Source: Verticillium longisporum (lineage: Eukaryota; Ascomycota; Sordariomycetes; Glomerellales; Plectosphaerellaceae). From it: a stretch of DNA of 64,000 bases. Under the pieces are notes generated by a model. The model was not told the DNA's origin. It saw only the letters and a list, made by a program, of their open reading frames with translations, and made no database searches. Both the position numbers and the translations under genes were made by a program. Below, in pieces: positions 53,531 to 64,000 of this stretch (position 1 is its first letter; each line of letters starts with the position of its first letter). Location: contig JAETXT010000015.1 of the NCBI GenBank assembly GCA_019188255.1, positions 1,302,001-1,366,000 of the forward strand, given 5' to 3'.

Positions 53531-56500
53531 ATTCCACACATAGGCACCACACGAAGACTAGCGGCATTGCAGAGTGGCTGGCGTGAGTGTTGTCGCTCAA
53601 ACTTATTGTCGGATGAGCTGTGATTCGTAACCGAGAATTCAGAATAGGCGGTTACGGCTTGCACAGAATCTGGAAAAGAGCTTGCTGTCTGGCTATTGAT
53701 TCGCAATGTGTATTCAGAGACCAGTATGGAGATAACTTCATCGCGCCGACGCTCCGTGGAGCATTAAACAACAATACTGGCTGCCTCCCTTCCTATTCAT
53801 GAGCACACAGGAAAGACAGAATTGGCACATTTGATCACCGTTGCCCTCAATTGATTTTTTCATGTGGAACATTTCTTGATTGAATGCAGTGCGATCATGC
53901 CTCAGTCTCTATGACGAGCCTTGATAGATTGACGAAATCTCATATCTGGGAACCTAGCAATGTGATGCTGAGGTCGTTAACGTACAGCTTGTCATGTTTT
54001 GATGGGCTAGAGCTGGCTTGCGGTCGACATTTACCAAGAGCGTTGTCGACTCGTGACAGTTTCGTGCTACTGTTGTGCCACTTTTCGTGGCTAATGGGCG
54101 TAGTGTCAACAAAGGAATGCAGTCCGGTCATGAAAAAAAAGATGAACTGCGCAGCCATGGATTGAGTTCTAGTAATGAAACAACGGTCAGTTTGGTTTTC
54201 ACGATTATAGAGCGTAAGATGCTATGATGTGGCGGACATACCCCTGGAAACGTCAGCTTGCAAGTGCGTACATCGAGGACTGATATCGAACCCGGAAGCT
54301 TATTGTATTTGGGGTTGGTGACTAAATACATTTTCAGTCTAAATGGAACGCATGGCATGGACGGCCTTCTATCTGTGCCACTGACAACGACAATGCCTTT
54401 AACAAATGGTCTACGCAAAGAGCTTGCTCAAATCAACTGAATTTCTCGTTGTGGTCCATGATATAAATGTCAATTAGCCGTGCATATGCTTTGATCCCTG
54501 ACTTCTGAGACCCTATTTCTATCGTTGGTGTTGTGCTAGGTGAAGCAGCGGTGTTTGAACCCCAAACAGGCAACAGAGTACTCTGAGGATCCTTGAGCTT
54601 AAGCTGTTACTGAAGCTGATCAAATCTATCACCATCGTCGGCCTCCAAGCCCATGTTTTCAATCAATCATATCATGAACCGCATGACCGCCATAACTGAC
54701 ATGATGCAAGCCCTGTTGGTCGCACTACTCACCTTTTGCTGTGTTGATGCCCTCCTGAGTTGGCTGGCTCTGTGGGTGCTCCGTGGCAGCCACTGACGAG
54801 CCAAAGATGGCGAGAATACCGCCCTGAACCTCGGCGATGTGATACTCCGTGAGCTTGCAGGACGGATGCTTGTAGAAACCCACTTTCTCAATATTAATGA
54901 GCATCATCAGTCGATGCGTATATCAAGCGTGTTGAAAACTGCAGAGCCTGTGGCACAACTCATCTAGGTAGCTGATACAATACTAATCATGACGAGGTAT
55001 TTACCCCGTCGCCACAGATCTTGCTGCTGCACGACTTCGTGGACAAAGATTGGCCATGAGGTAGAGAACGCGCCACGACCGGTGTCAGCAGCGATCTGAG
55101 CAGTGATGAGTGCAACCCGGTTGGAGACGCAGGTTCCGCCGACGAGCATGATATCGATTCGGACGAACAATATGAGCACTTCGTCCAGCGTATGATAAGA
55201 CGGTTGAGACTCAGGCAGTTTTCAGAAATAACAAGGGCTCCTTGGCTGTCTGGGTGCCGTGTAAGGGGTGAGTAGTTGAGACCCCGAATGACTCCATCAC
55301 GGGCTTAAAACGGGCGACCTAGGCGGGAATCGAGTGTCCTGCGAACCCAAGGAAGCTGTAGAGCAAGGCCATGAGGATCGCAAAACAACCCCAGTGACCA
55401 GAGACGGGGCACACGAAGAGATTACAGAGAGTTTCAGCATCACACTCTGTTGGAGGAACAGCAAGTGAACGGAACTGGGTTTCCAGATGATAAACGCGAT
55501 AAACAGTATGAGGCCGTCGACAATCACGGCCGTGGAAGAGCGATTTGCCCATCCCTGATTCTGGTCCTCCATGAACAGAGCTCACCGAGTGAAATGACGT
55601 TATAGCTAGCTTCGCAATTTCGTAGTGATCGGTAAGTTGTAGATAAATAGATAGTATATGCGTCGTCTAGGCCTCCCGCGTGGTCTGAATACCCAGGCGA
55701 GGTTCGACCAAGGCAAATAAGGACCGAATTCTAGTATAAGTCACACAGACAGCTGATCATATTCCCTCTCTTCCAACGCTATATCTTGTTGAAGAGTCTT
55801 AGTCGACCTACCAGTTAACCCTGTTCCCGAACCAGAGTTCTTGTGATTGGGGACCGATGGAAGATATACTGAACGAAGGCCCTTGTTACAAAAGTCTATT
55901 GGGCTCGGAAAAGCTTGACTGTTAGAATGCCACAGCTCAGGTCTCTCTTTACCCTTATCTCGAACTCTACAGAAATCCAATAAGCTACGCAGCATCGAAG
56001 CTCGTGCTTACCACCCAGGTGTATCTCGCGGCTTGGACTCTACCCAGTAATCGCCATCCATCTGACGAGAAGGCCCTCGTAGCTAATTCTACCAAAGCCA
56101 CATAGGCCTACGGCTTAAAGGGAAGGATTGCCGCAGTTGGCGGTGGAACTCAACCCCCTTACAACGCTCGAATGCCTGTACTAATGTATCCTGTCATGTT
56201 CTCCAAAAATTGTATGGTGAGCATATGTAGCTTCTTTATCCACCACCAAGCCCTGGTCTATGGCGCTTACCTCATCCGATACTGGCCCTTTCATTATGAG
56301 ATCTCCGGCGCAACTAAACTTATCGTAGGCGGGCCTGGGCTGACGAGATTAATGCGGTAAGAGAATTAAACGATATGTTAGTTTTAGGTTATCACTACCT
56401 TAAGTAGCCTGAACTTGAGTAGAAATACCCGTCGCTTCGTGTGCAGATACAGGAGGGCGCCGCGAAGACCTGTCCGTGCTGAGAATCGAGGTTGGGTGGG

Positions 56501-57121
56501 AACAAGACCCATGAGGATAGGCACTTGTTTCCCGAACCACTACAGCCGAATCCCTTTGGCCGATCACCATCAGAGCGCGGATGCAAGCTGACTGCAGATC
56601 AAGGAGCTGTATGCACTGCAAGCACCGCATGCCAGCCACCGAAGGCCGACTCGAACACACCATGCCGATTGAAAAAGCAGGACTTTAGGTCAAATCAAGC
56701 GTCCGTGCCGCATGACAGCAGGGAACCATCATAATGCGCCCCCACCACTTCGTCTCGATATACCATCGGTATGCCGGGTTGCCAAGGACAAGGCACGTTC
56801 GAGAGGGAGGGCCGGACTGACTACAGGATCCGCGTACAGGCCGGCCGACCGAGGATCAGAAGGGTTGCTAGTCCGGGCTGGCCTCGGAGGCTGGTGCCTG
56901 ATTGAAGGCCAGGCGCAGTCGTCTGGTGATGATGTACAGCCCGCGCCCGGTGACGCGAAGCAGCCCAATCGGCGGCAAGGCAGATGGGCGCCCTTCCGCC
57001 AAATAAATAAATCAAAAAATATATAAAGGACTATTCCTCTCGAGACACATGACGAAGCACAAAGGTATGTGCAAGCGCAGTCGCAGCAAGATTGTTGGCC
57101 TCATTCACAACGTCAAGCGAA
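53531..57121. other. gene-poor region with decayed fragments
   Basis: 3.6 kb without an intact gene. On the minus strand, protein-like pieces occur in several frames: GFYKHPSCKLTEYHIAEVQG (near 54820-54880), ADTGRGAFSTSWPIFVHEVV (near 55030-55090), GCFAILMALLYSFLGFAG (near 55336-55390) and GLILFIAFIIWKPSSV (near 55460-55510). They do not join. Together they could be the ruins of one membrane-protein gene, but I do not recognise it. At about 55600-56420 TA dinucleotides are frequent, which would fit an old repeat mutated by RIP. Confidence 0.4.
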
Positions 57122-57373
57122 ATGAACTCGACACGACGAGATGACACCTACGGGGACGACGCCAGACGGCAGTCGTATTACGACTCTGAGTACCCACCAG
57201 AAATTCATTCGGTCCGTTCCCATCAAAGACGATACTCTGAGTCCCGTGAGGTGCGCGAATACGGACAACGGCACCGAGGACCGTTGATGTCGGCCTGGCG
57301 GGAGACATCCGAGTTTTGGGATGGGGTTTGTGAGGTTGTGGGACGCGCATGGTTCAAGTTGGGAGGGAGATGA
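57122..57373 (+). CDS. small basic orphan protein (83 aa)
   Basis: Short frame from ATG 57122: MNSTRRDDTYGDDARRQSYY and so on, ending SAWRETSEFWDGVCEVVGRAWF then KLGGR. The N-terminal two thirds is rich in Arg, Tyr, Ser and Asp (disordered), and the end is an amphipathic Trp-containing segment. This composition recurs in small conserved hypothetical proteins of Sordariomycetes, but I do not recognise a family. No intron is needed. The open frame extends 10 codons upstream without another ATG. Confidence 0.45.
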   Translation: MNSTRRDDTYGDDARRQSYYDSEYPPEIHSVRSHQRRYSESREVREYGQRHRGPLMSAWRETSEFWDGVCEVVGRAWFKLGGR

Positions 57374-60101
57374 AGATGTTCAACATGAGATCCGCTCAAG
57401 CAAAAAACGCTGCACAAAACAGGCCGCCAAACGATTTGATGAAACAAGCGACCAGATTAGCATGGTCAAATTAAAGGCACCAGGCTGGACATTGCAACAA
57501 ACAAACAGACGTCGCATTTGAATACATTTTGACGCTTGAATGCGATGGACAGGGAAAATGACGTAGAGAGCCGGCCCGGCGTGTCGCTCGCCATGTCAAA
57601 CGTGTCGATCATGCAAAAGGCGCGCAAGATCACCAGATCACATACAGACGTCTGACTTGGTTCGAGCTCAAGGGCGACGAAGCATGCACGGGAGAGTGGT
57701 GTGCACCTGAATCTGATCTCTGATCTGATGGATGTCTGCGACGCCAGGGCGGGTACGTGCGGGCCCAGAAGGGGCAGTGCAACAGGAAAACTGGGCCAGC
57801 ATCTCACGATGAAGCGACCGAGGCGGCCAAGGTCGAGTGAGTGACCAGGCGAGGAGAGACATGTGAGGAGGGAGGGGCCAGGCGGAATGACGATGATCAG
57901 GGGAGTCAATGGCGGCGGTTCCAGCCGGGCGTCGGTCTACAGTATTACCATCCAATAGATCGCCTCGAACGAGCCTCCGGACGGCTGGGGTGCGCTCCAG
58001 TGCTTGCTCGCTCAGTGGCTCGCTCCAGTCCTTCGCCAGCTCCAGTCCTTCGCCAGTCGGAAGCAATTCGATCGCCACCACACCACAATCATGAACAGTG
58101 CGTGAAAATGCGTCTCGGTCGAATCATGGACTCCTTGAAAGGGGCTCGAGGTATGGTCCAGTGTAGCGATGAAGGGAGAATCCTAGGTCTGAACTGTCTC
58201 GACAAGTCGCCGTCGTCCGTGAGAAGCGTCGTCATCTTGGTGGAGCATCCCTTGTTGATGTGGGCTGTGGACCGAATGCCCAGTGATGGATCCCAAGAGT
58301 TGAGCTGAAGTGTCGATGAAGTTGGTCGGAAAGAACCAAGATTGACGAGACGGTGTGAGGCCCTTGAAGCCCTTGGAGCCTTGGAGCCCTTGGAGCACTT
58401 GGGAGCTCTTGGGAATCCTTGGAGGGTATTAGGGATGAAGCGCTGACGTCTGGTTGTGTTTGGTGTCTCGACACGACGGGATGTCTTGGTCCCGACCAGC
58501 CCCATATCAGGATGCCAGGAGTCATAAATGAGAGTGATCTTCTGTTGTGCCGCAAAGGTTATCGCATCGCCTGCTCCAGCTGCCTAGGTAGGCCAGTGAG
58601 CACCTGGAATGGCGGGGCGATAGACGATGCCTGGTTGGAATCTGGAGTTGGCGTGATGAATGGACAGCCCAGGTACCTTGAGGTGCTGTAGGGTTAGGTG
58701 GTACCTCGGGTAGGTGGCAAGGCTGACAATGCGAAGAATGCGAAGCATGCGAACACCGGACGGCGTGCTCATCCATCTGCTCGCCCATCGATGTTTTACC
58801 TTCCCGTCTCGCAACTCTACGGGCCCTTGCTCTTGCCAGTGAGACGGTCGTCACGACCAGTACGAGAGAGCAAGTGTTAGGCTGACAACGAAGATGGAGG
58901 CATGAAGGGTGCAGTCACAGGGGGTGGAGATTGCCCCTTTCTTTCCTTAGGTCCAGAATCAGGAGACACGACGCTAGGCCCTCACATCGCTCACTGTGCG
59001 AGATGACGATCAGTGCCTGCCGCCTGACCTGAATGGGGAGGCTGTGGCAGGGATGATGCCAAGGCGTGCGACCGTCACTAACAAAGGCGAGGGTGGGCTC
59101 CAGTACTGGCCTGTAAGGGCTTCTTGATGAGCTAACAGATTTTCCCCTGAGCATCAAGCATCGACCCCCCCTGACGGCGTGGATCCTGGCACTGTGGTCC
59201 TTCCGCTCCCATGGGTGAAACGAGATGAAGATGGGACCCCTGGCAGATGAACCGGTACCTGCAGCTCGTCTGGCGCAACACCAAGACTCTGGGTACCTCT
59301 GCCATCCTTCCCGACTGCGCCCCCTCGACTGCCAGGCGCCTGGCCAAACCTTTGGCCAATGGGGCCCTCGTAGCCCACATGTTCCTGCTCGAAAGGCAGT
59401 GTAGCGGTTGCCAATCGCCAGGTCCAACAGCCCAATGCCAGTGGATGATGCTACAGTGGCCGGTGCCCCTGGCCAAGTGCTAGGCAGGTTCGCGTTCAGC
59501 GTGCGGGGACACCTACCGTCCGGTGGATACGAGGCAGGCGATCCAGGGAACTCAAACCAGTCAAGAAGGAGAGAAGCTAGGAGCAGCCAGGAACTTGGAG
59601 GCGGCAGCTAAGGAGCCAAGCCGTCCGACAAAACCACAATTGCCCCCCTCCGGATGTACCGCAACCTTCCTCTCCCCCCTTCTTCCTTCCATCAACGTCA
59701 ACACTTCGACATCTCGCCGTCCTTCGTTTTCTGGAGAGAGAGAGAGAGTGTCTTCGAGCCTGTCTTTTGCTCGTGCGCTTTTTTTTATCATCACTTTACT
59801 GTGACTTCACACTCTCATTTGCAAAACCTCTTTACTTGTTTATTTGAAACCCCAGTCTGTCCCTCCCCAATCCAACCAACCCTCTCCAGGATTTTTGCGC
59901 CTCAAGCCCCAAACGCCTTCGACGAACATTTTGACTCCGCAAGCCAAGCATCCAAGGTCTCAGCCCAACAGCATTCCAACAACGAGAAACTAGTCTCCCT
60001 CGACAGCCTTCCACGTTGATAACCTGCACTCTCCCACCCAATTTTCAGCCTGCGTTTCACTGTCTGTCACTTCGACCAACCGAAATCCACAATCAGTTAC
60101 C
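57374..60101. other. intergenic, promoter and leader of the GH72 gene
   Basis: 2.7 kb without a supportable gene. The last 400-500 bp (pyrimidine-rich, with a GA-repeat near 59737-59752) are the likely promoter and long leader of the GH72 gene. A short (CCTCATTTG)-type region and several tandem short repeats occur; the clearest is listed separately. Confidence 0.45.
58361..58424. repeat. imperfect short tandem repeat (CCCTTGGAG)
   Basis: About seven degenerate copies of an 8-10 bp unit with consensus CCCTTGGAG in 64 bp. It is not in a supported gene. Unit length varies, so it is probably old slippage sequence. Confidence 0.8.
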
Positions 60102-61795
60102 ATGGGCAAGTTTTCCACCGCTGCCGTTTCGGCTCTGCTCCTCGCCAGCAAAGTTGCTGCCCTCGACCCCATCGTTACCAAGGTACGTCGTCCATCTCGC
60201 TGCCCCATTGGTTTCGCGCAACCTGATTCTGATATCTCCTCTTTCCGCAGGGCTCCAAGTTCTTCTACGAGAACGGCACCCAGTTCTTCATCAAGGGTAT
60301 TGCCTACCAGGAAGACCCCTCGGGTCTCGGTGGTGAGAACGAGGACGGAAAGTACATCGACCCCCTTGCCGACGACGCCAAGTGCAAGCGCGATGTCCCT
60401 ATTCTGTCTGCCGCCGGCACCAACACCATCCGTGTCTACGCCATCGACCCGAAGAAGGACCACTCCAAGTGCATGACCCTGCTCCAGGATGCTGGTATCT
60501 ACGTCGTCGCCGATCTTGGCGAGCCCAACACGTCCATCAACCGCGACGACCCCCACTGGGATGTCGCTGTCTGGGACCGCTACACCGCTGTCATCGACGA
60601 GCTCGCCCAGTACGACAACACCATCGGCTTCTTCGCCGGTAATGAGGTCTCCAACAACGGCAGCAACACCGACGCCTCGGCCTTCGTGAAGGCCGCCGTC
60701 CGTGACACCAAGGCCTACATCAAGTCCAAGAACTACCGCTGGATGGGTGTCGGTTACGCCGCCAACGACGACCCTGATATCCGTGGTCCCTCTGCTCACT
60801 ACTTCAACTGCGGTCCCGAGGACGAGGCCATTGACTTCTGGGGCTACAACATCTTCTCCTGGTGTGGCGAGTCCTCCATGCAGAAGTCGGGCTATGACAA
60901 GCAGGTCGAGTTCTTCAGCAACTACTCTGTTCCCGTCTTCCTTGCCGAGTACGGCTGCAACGTCCCTGACGGTGCCGAGGGCCGTCTCTTCCAGGATACC
61001 ACTGCTCTGTACTCAGACGACATGAGCGGGGTCTTCTCCGGCGGTATCGTCTACATGTACCACCAGGAAGACAACGACTACGGCCTCGTCAAGTTCAAGG
61101 GTGATAGCAAGGCTGAGGTCATGAAGAACTACAAGGTCCTCTCTTCGCGCGTCAACGCCGCCACTGCCTCCTCCACCGCTAGCGCCAACTACGAGCCCAC
61201 CAACAGCCCTGCTGCCTGCCCCGACCTGGGCGAGAACTGGCAGGTTAGCGCCAACGGTCTCCCTCCCACTCCTGACCAGGAGCTTTGCGAGTGCATGTTC
61301 AACAGCCTGTCCTGCAAAGTCAAGTCTTCCGTCAGCGTCAAGGAGTATGGTGAGATCTTCGGCAACATCTGCGGTAACAACCCCCAGGTTTGCGCTGGCA
61401 TCTCCACCAACGCCACCACTGGCATCTACGGTGCCTATTCCATGTGCAACGCTACCCAGAAGCTCGGCTTCGTCATGAACCAGTACTACGAGGCCCAGAA
61501 CAGGGCCTCCAGTGCCTGCAACTTTGACGGCAACGCTGAGCGCGTCTCTTCTCCCTCTGCTGCCTCTTCTTGCAACAGCAAGCTCTCCGCTGCCTCCTCC
61601 GTCAACGCTGTTGCCGCCACTGCGACCGCCGCGTCTGCTCGTGGCACCAACGGTGGCAGCAGCAACGCCGACGACAACGCGAGCTTCGGCCTGACCAACC
61701 GCCGCATGGAGCAGGCCTTCTCTGTTGGCAACTACGCCGTCGGACTGTACGTCGTCCTCGCGGCCGCCGTCGGCGGTGCCATGGTCGTGCTGTAA
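60102..61795 (+). CDS. gel: GPI-anchored beta-1,3-glucanosyltransferase, GH72 with X8/CBM43 (541 aa)
   Basis: Two exons, 60102-60182 and 60251-61795, with a 68-nt intron. The 541-residue product starts with a signal peptide (MGKFSTAAVSALLLASKVAA). The GH72 catalytic domain (about 21-330) has both glutamates: FFAGNEVSNN (Glu159, acid/base) and PVFLAEYGCN (Glu260, nucleophile). Next is a cysteine-rich X8/CBM43 module (about 370-470; CPDLGENW, CECMFNSLSCKV, ICGNNPQVC). A Ser/Ala/Thr-rich stalk follows, and a C-terminal hydrophobic segment (YAVGLYVVLAAAVGGAMVVL) acts as GPI signal. This is the Gas1/Gel/Phr family. The enzyme cuts beta-1,3-glucan internally and transfers the new end to another chain, elongating wall glucan outside the plasma membrane. 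The first exon is short, ending just before GSKFFYENGTQFF, a family-typical intron position. Confidence 0.96.
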
Positions 61796-64000
61796 GCGCG
61801 CCTTATGCATGAGGGGAGGGTTGCCACACATGTATACAGATTCCCCGCGGTGGCTGCCCGATGGCGATCAAGAATCAGTTGTTTAATATAGCTCTGCATT
61901 GCTTTCGGCTTTAGATGGCTACCATGGTTTGGTTAGCTGGGTCAACCGGTTCATGGTGCCATGTTTTGTTTTCGGCCTGCGACAAGGTCGGCGTCGAGCC
62001 GACGTTTTCTGTTTTGTTAGCATGGGGTCATGATCGTGATCCCCAGGTGTTCGTTCAATAGAGTATGATTCAAATGCCGTGTTTGGTCGCCGTTGTGTGT
62101 TTTTTGTGATGTCCGCGTGTGAAGGTTAGTGCTTCACCATAGTGCTCCCGTGGCCGACCCACGAAAGTTTCCTCTGCAGCCACGTCGCAGCAAATTTCAC
62201 CAAGGCAAATAAAGTTATCGTGTCGAGCGTAATGTGCGATGTTTCTCACCAAAAGGCCAATCGCATCCCTGCATCATCCATCCACAATAGAAGAGACCAA
62301 TTTTGTGCGATCTGTTGTGCAACAGAGTCACTGCGTCGCCGCTGTTCCTGCTCCACGGGGTGCTTGCGCTTGGGGTGGGATGCCACTTGTTGGTCTTCGC
62401 TTGCCCTCTTGACGATGACGATGGATGGAGTGGTGGTGCCGGTGACCGATGGTTCTCTCGTGACATTTTGGCTCGTGGTGTTTTGGGACATGGCCAGTTT
62501 GGACTTGCCGGGCTTGCAATCTTTTTCTTTCTCTTTCTTTTTTTGAGTTCTTTCAAGGGTAACACAACGTCCCATGCCGTATGGTAGCCGTTGTCGCCTA
62601 GAGTCACATGCGTCTCGTCCTGAGCGGCTTATTCGCTTGAAGGGTCGGTATGGACTTGAGACGACGGCATTGTTGTTCTGTTGGAGAAGGCGTCTACATG
62701 CTTGGGTGCCTGACTGGGGAACAAAGGAGCCAGAATGACCAGACAGTACGCTGAACTTCCTCAATACGTAGACTGACGTTACTTGGGGCCGATAGCTATG
62801 CAGGGTTGGGTTTCTGGTCGTGATTGAGGGGCTGAGAACTGGGAGGTCCTGTGCGTGATCCCCTGGATGGCATGTATGGACGTGTCAGCAAGAGAGCTTG
62901 TAAGAATGAGAGCTGAGATTATCTCTGGACCCTAACAGTGGATATTGCGGCAGTGGGCTCTGCATGCCTGATGTCAGTCAACTGAATCCGATGAGCTGTC
63001 GTGACGCATCACATAGTTCGTTTCGATTGAGCGTTGCTATACCTGACCCAATGGCAATGGTGGCAGGATGCGTGGAGATCTGATCTGAGGAATTATCTCA
63101 GAGAACTCCCTGCGAAAGAGATTATGGACAAGGTATTGCAGAACGTGGTATCGACTGTATCCGATATTGCTTTCGGGCTTGGTTGCGCTCGATTTCTCGG
63201 TTTCGCCTGGAAACCCTATCACGGGACAAGCTTATCTGGGCATCACAGCATGCCAGACTTTGATTTAGCACAAACATAACGTCCTCTCAATTTCATTCAG
63301 GCCCGGAAGAGGGCCATACCCACGATGCATCTCCGGTGGGAGCAGCGAGCTGATCCTCTTCCCCGCATCATGGACCCCGTCCTGATCGCGTCCCCCCCGG
63401 AAATCTCATCTGACACGACTGGCGCCCATGTGATGCACCCTTTCGGCCAATACTGTCCGTTTTGAGATGGTTTGTCCGGGGGCCAAGCCAACAACATGCA
63501 CCAAGGGGGGACATAGCCACAAAGTTTGACTCTACGAGGGAAGCTGCATCGTGGTTCAGAGCTGGGGAGTAGCATTCGGGCGTCTCGGGACCGCTAGGAC
63601 GGGCTTGGGTTGCCCTTTTTCGACGCGTACCCGGGTGACAGCTGCATGAGGCTGGGGTCGTATCTGAGGCTCATGGGGTATTGGCGTGGCTGTATAGTTA
63701 CGGACTGCTGGCTTTGGGACAGGATGTTGAAGTTTAGGGCAGGTTGCATCACCTTTGCGCTACGTCGAAACCACTATCGCCCTTGTACAGCAAGGGGGAG
63801 GCAGATGCAAGAGGCAGGATCCAGGTCGTCGGGATGAGCAGAGCTTATCATTCTAGTCCGGCTGTTTGATAGATGCAAAGCCTTCCTATGGTTGGAAGAT
63901 ACTAGAAGGGTGGACCACCTCATGATGCATGTTAAGATGATGCGAATAAACTGGCGGCAGAAAATGGAATGCCCATAGTAGTAAAGGTTGGTAGAAAGGC
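61796..64000. other. 3' flank of the GH72 gene and gene-free end of window
   Basis: 2.2 kb with no firmly supported gene. A minus-strand frame from ATG 62491 (MSQNTTSQNVTREPSVTGTT, to 62246) encodes 81 residues with a Thr/Ser-rich start and a basic middle. It is plausible as a small protein, but there is no motif, so I leave it uncalled. A T/C-rich tract lies near 62521-62556. Confidence 0.4.

Noticed and set aside
61013..61831. 272-codon open frame on the minus strand
   Set aside because: Antisense shadow of the GH72 gene with Gly/Val/Ala-rich, motif-free translation; the same applies to 59990-60799.

Overview
This window comes from the nuclear genome of a filamentous ascomycete, most likely a Sordariomycete. 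The genes are split by short introns (46 to 75 nt, GTAAGT/GTGAGT donors, CTAAC-type branch points, CAG/TAG acceptors). The protein set is typical of plant-biomass or plant-associated moulds: a CBM1-linked GH6 cellobiohydrolase, a GPI-anchored GH72 glucanosyltransferase, a CFEM protein, a fungal rhodopsin-domain membrane protein, a Dal5-type MFS carrier and a TPP-riboswitch-controlled thiamine gene. Species cannot be fixed from sequence alone. Gene density is moderate, with long intergenic stretches in which I see no supportable gene.

Layout. At 0-6.4 kb there is an orphan conserved protein, a Cys-rich two-exon protein and a secreted SGNH hydrolase. At 6.9-8.4 kb lies the thiamine pyrimidine synthase gene (NMT1/THI5 family), with a TPP riboswitch inside its leader intron. 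At 9.1-10.9 kb is cellobiohydrolase II on the minus strand. At 12.8-16.3 kb are the AP-2 mu adaptin and an MFS transporter. At 18.1-19.4 kb is an unknown acidic protein whose frame is broken by one in-frame TAG. At 20.8-25.4 kb are a rhodopsin-domain membrane protein and a secreted alpha/beta hydrolase. At 26.2-33.1 kb is a housekeeping block: ribosomal protein uL13 (RPL16), a membrane BAG/ubiquitin-like cochaperone, a glutaredoxin and an Aim18-type mitochondrial protein. At 36.3-38.8 kb is the F-box/LRR protein GRR1. At 40.6-43.6 kb are a lone N-terminal-like fragment of a ZNFX1-type protein, a possibly truncated gene and a wrecked sugar-transporter remnant. At 44.3-48.8 kb are a zinc-type alcohol dehydrogenase/quinone oxidoreductase, an unknown conserved protein and a CFEM protein. 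The 48.8-57 kb stretch is gene-poor, with only a small BIR-domain gene at 52.9 kb. A short orphan lies at 57.1 kb, and the GH72 enzyme ends the gene content at 61.8 kb.

Most notable observations. (1) The BIR gene carries an in-frame TAG exactly where survivin-type BIR domains have their invariant Trp. The TAG sits in a predicted hairpin loop, and the rest of the frame and the 3' intron are intact. A TAG-to-TGG change is what fungal sexual-stage A-to-I mRNA editing would make. A second gene (18.1-19.4 kb) has the same architecture. Both are candidate recoded (editing-restored) genes; RIP or pseudogenisation is the competing explanation. (2) The BAG cochaperone has no AUG in any frame for about 700 nt upstream of its first in-frame AUG. 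A GTG in good context would add a transmembrane N-terminus, suggesting near-cognate initiation and two isoforms. (3) GRR1 and the Aim18 gene each show an apparent single-base deletion near the 3' end of the coding frame, which may be assembly error.
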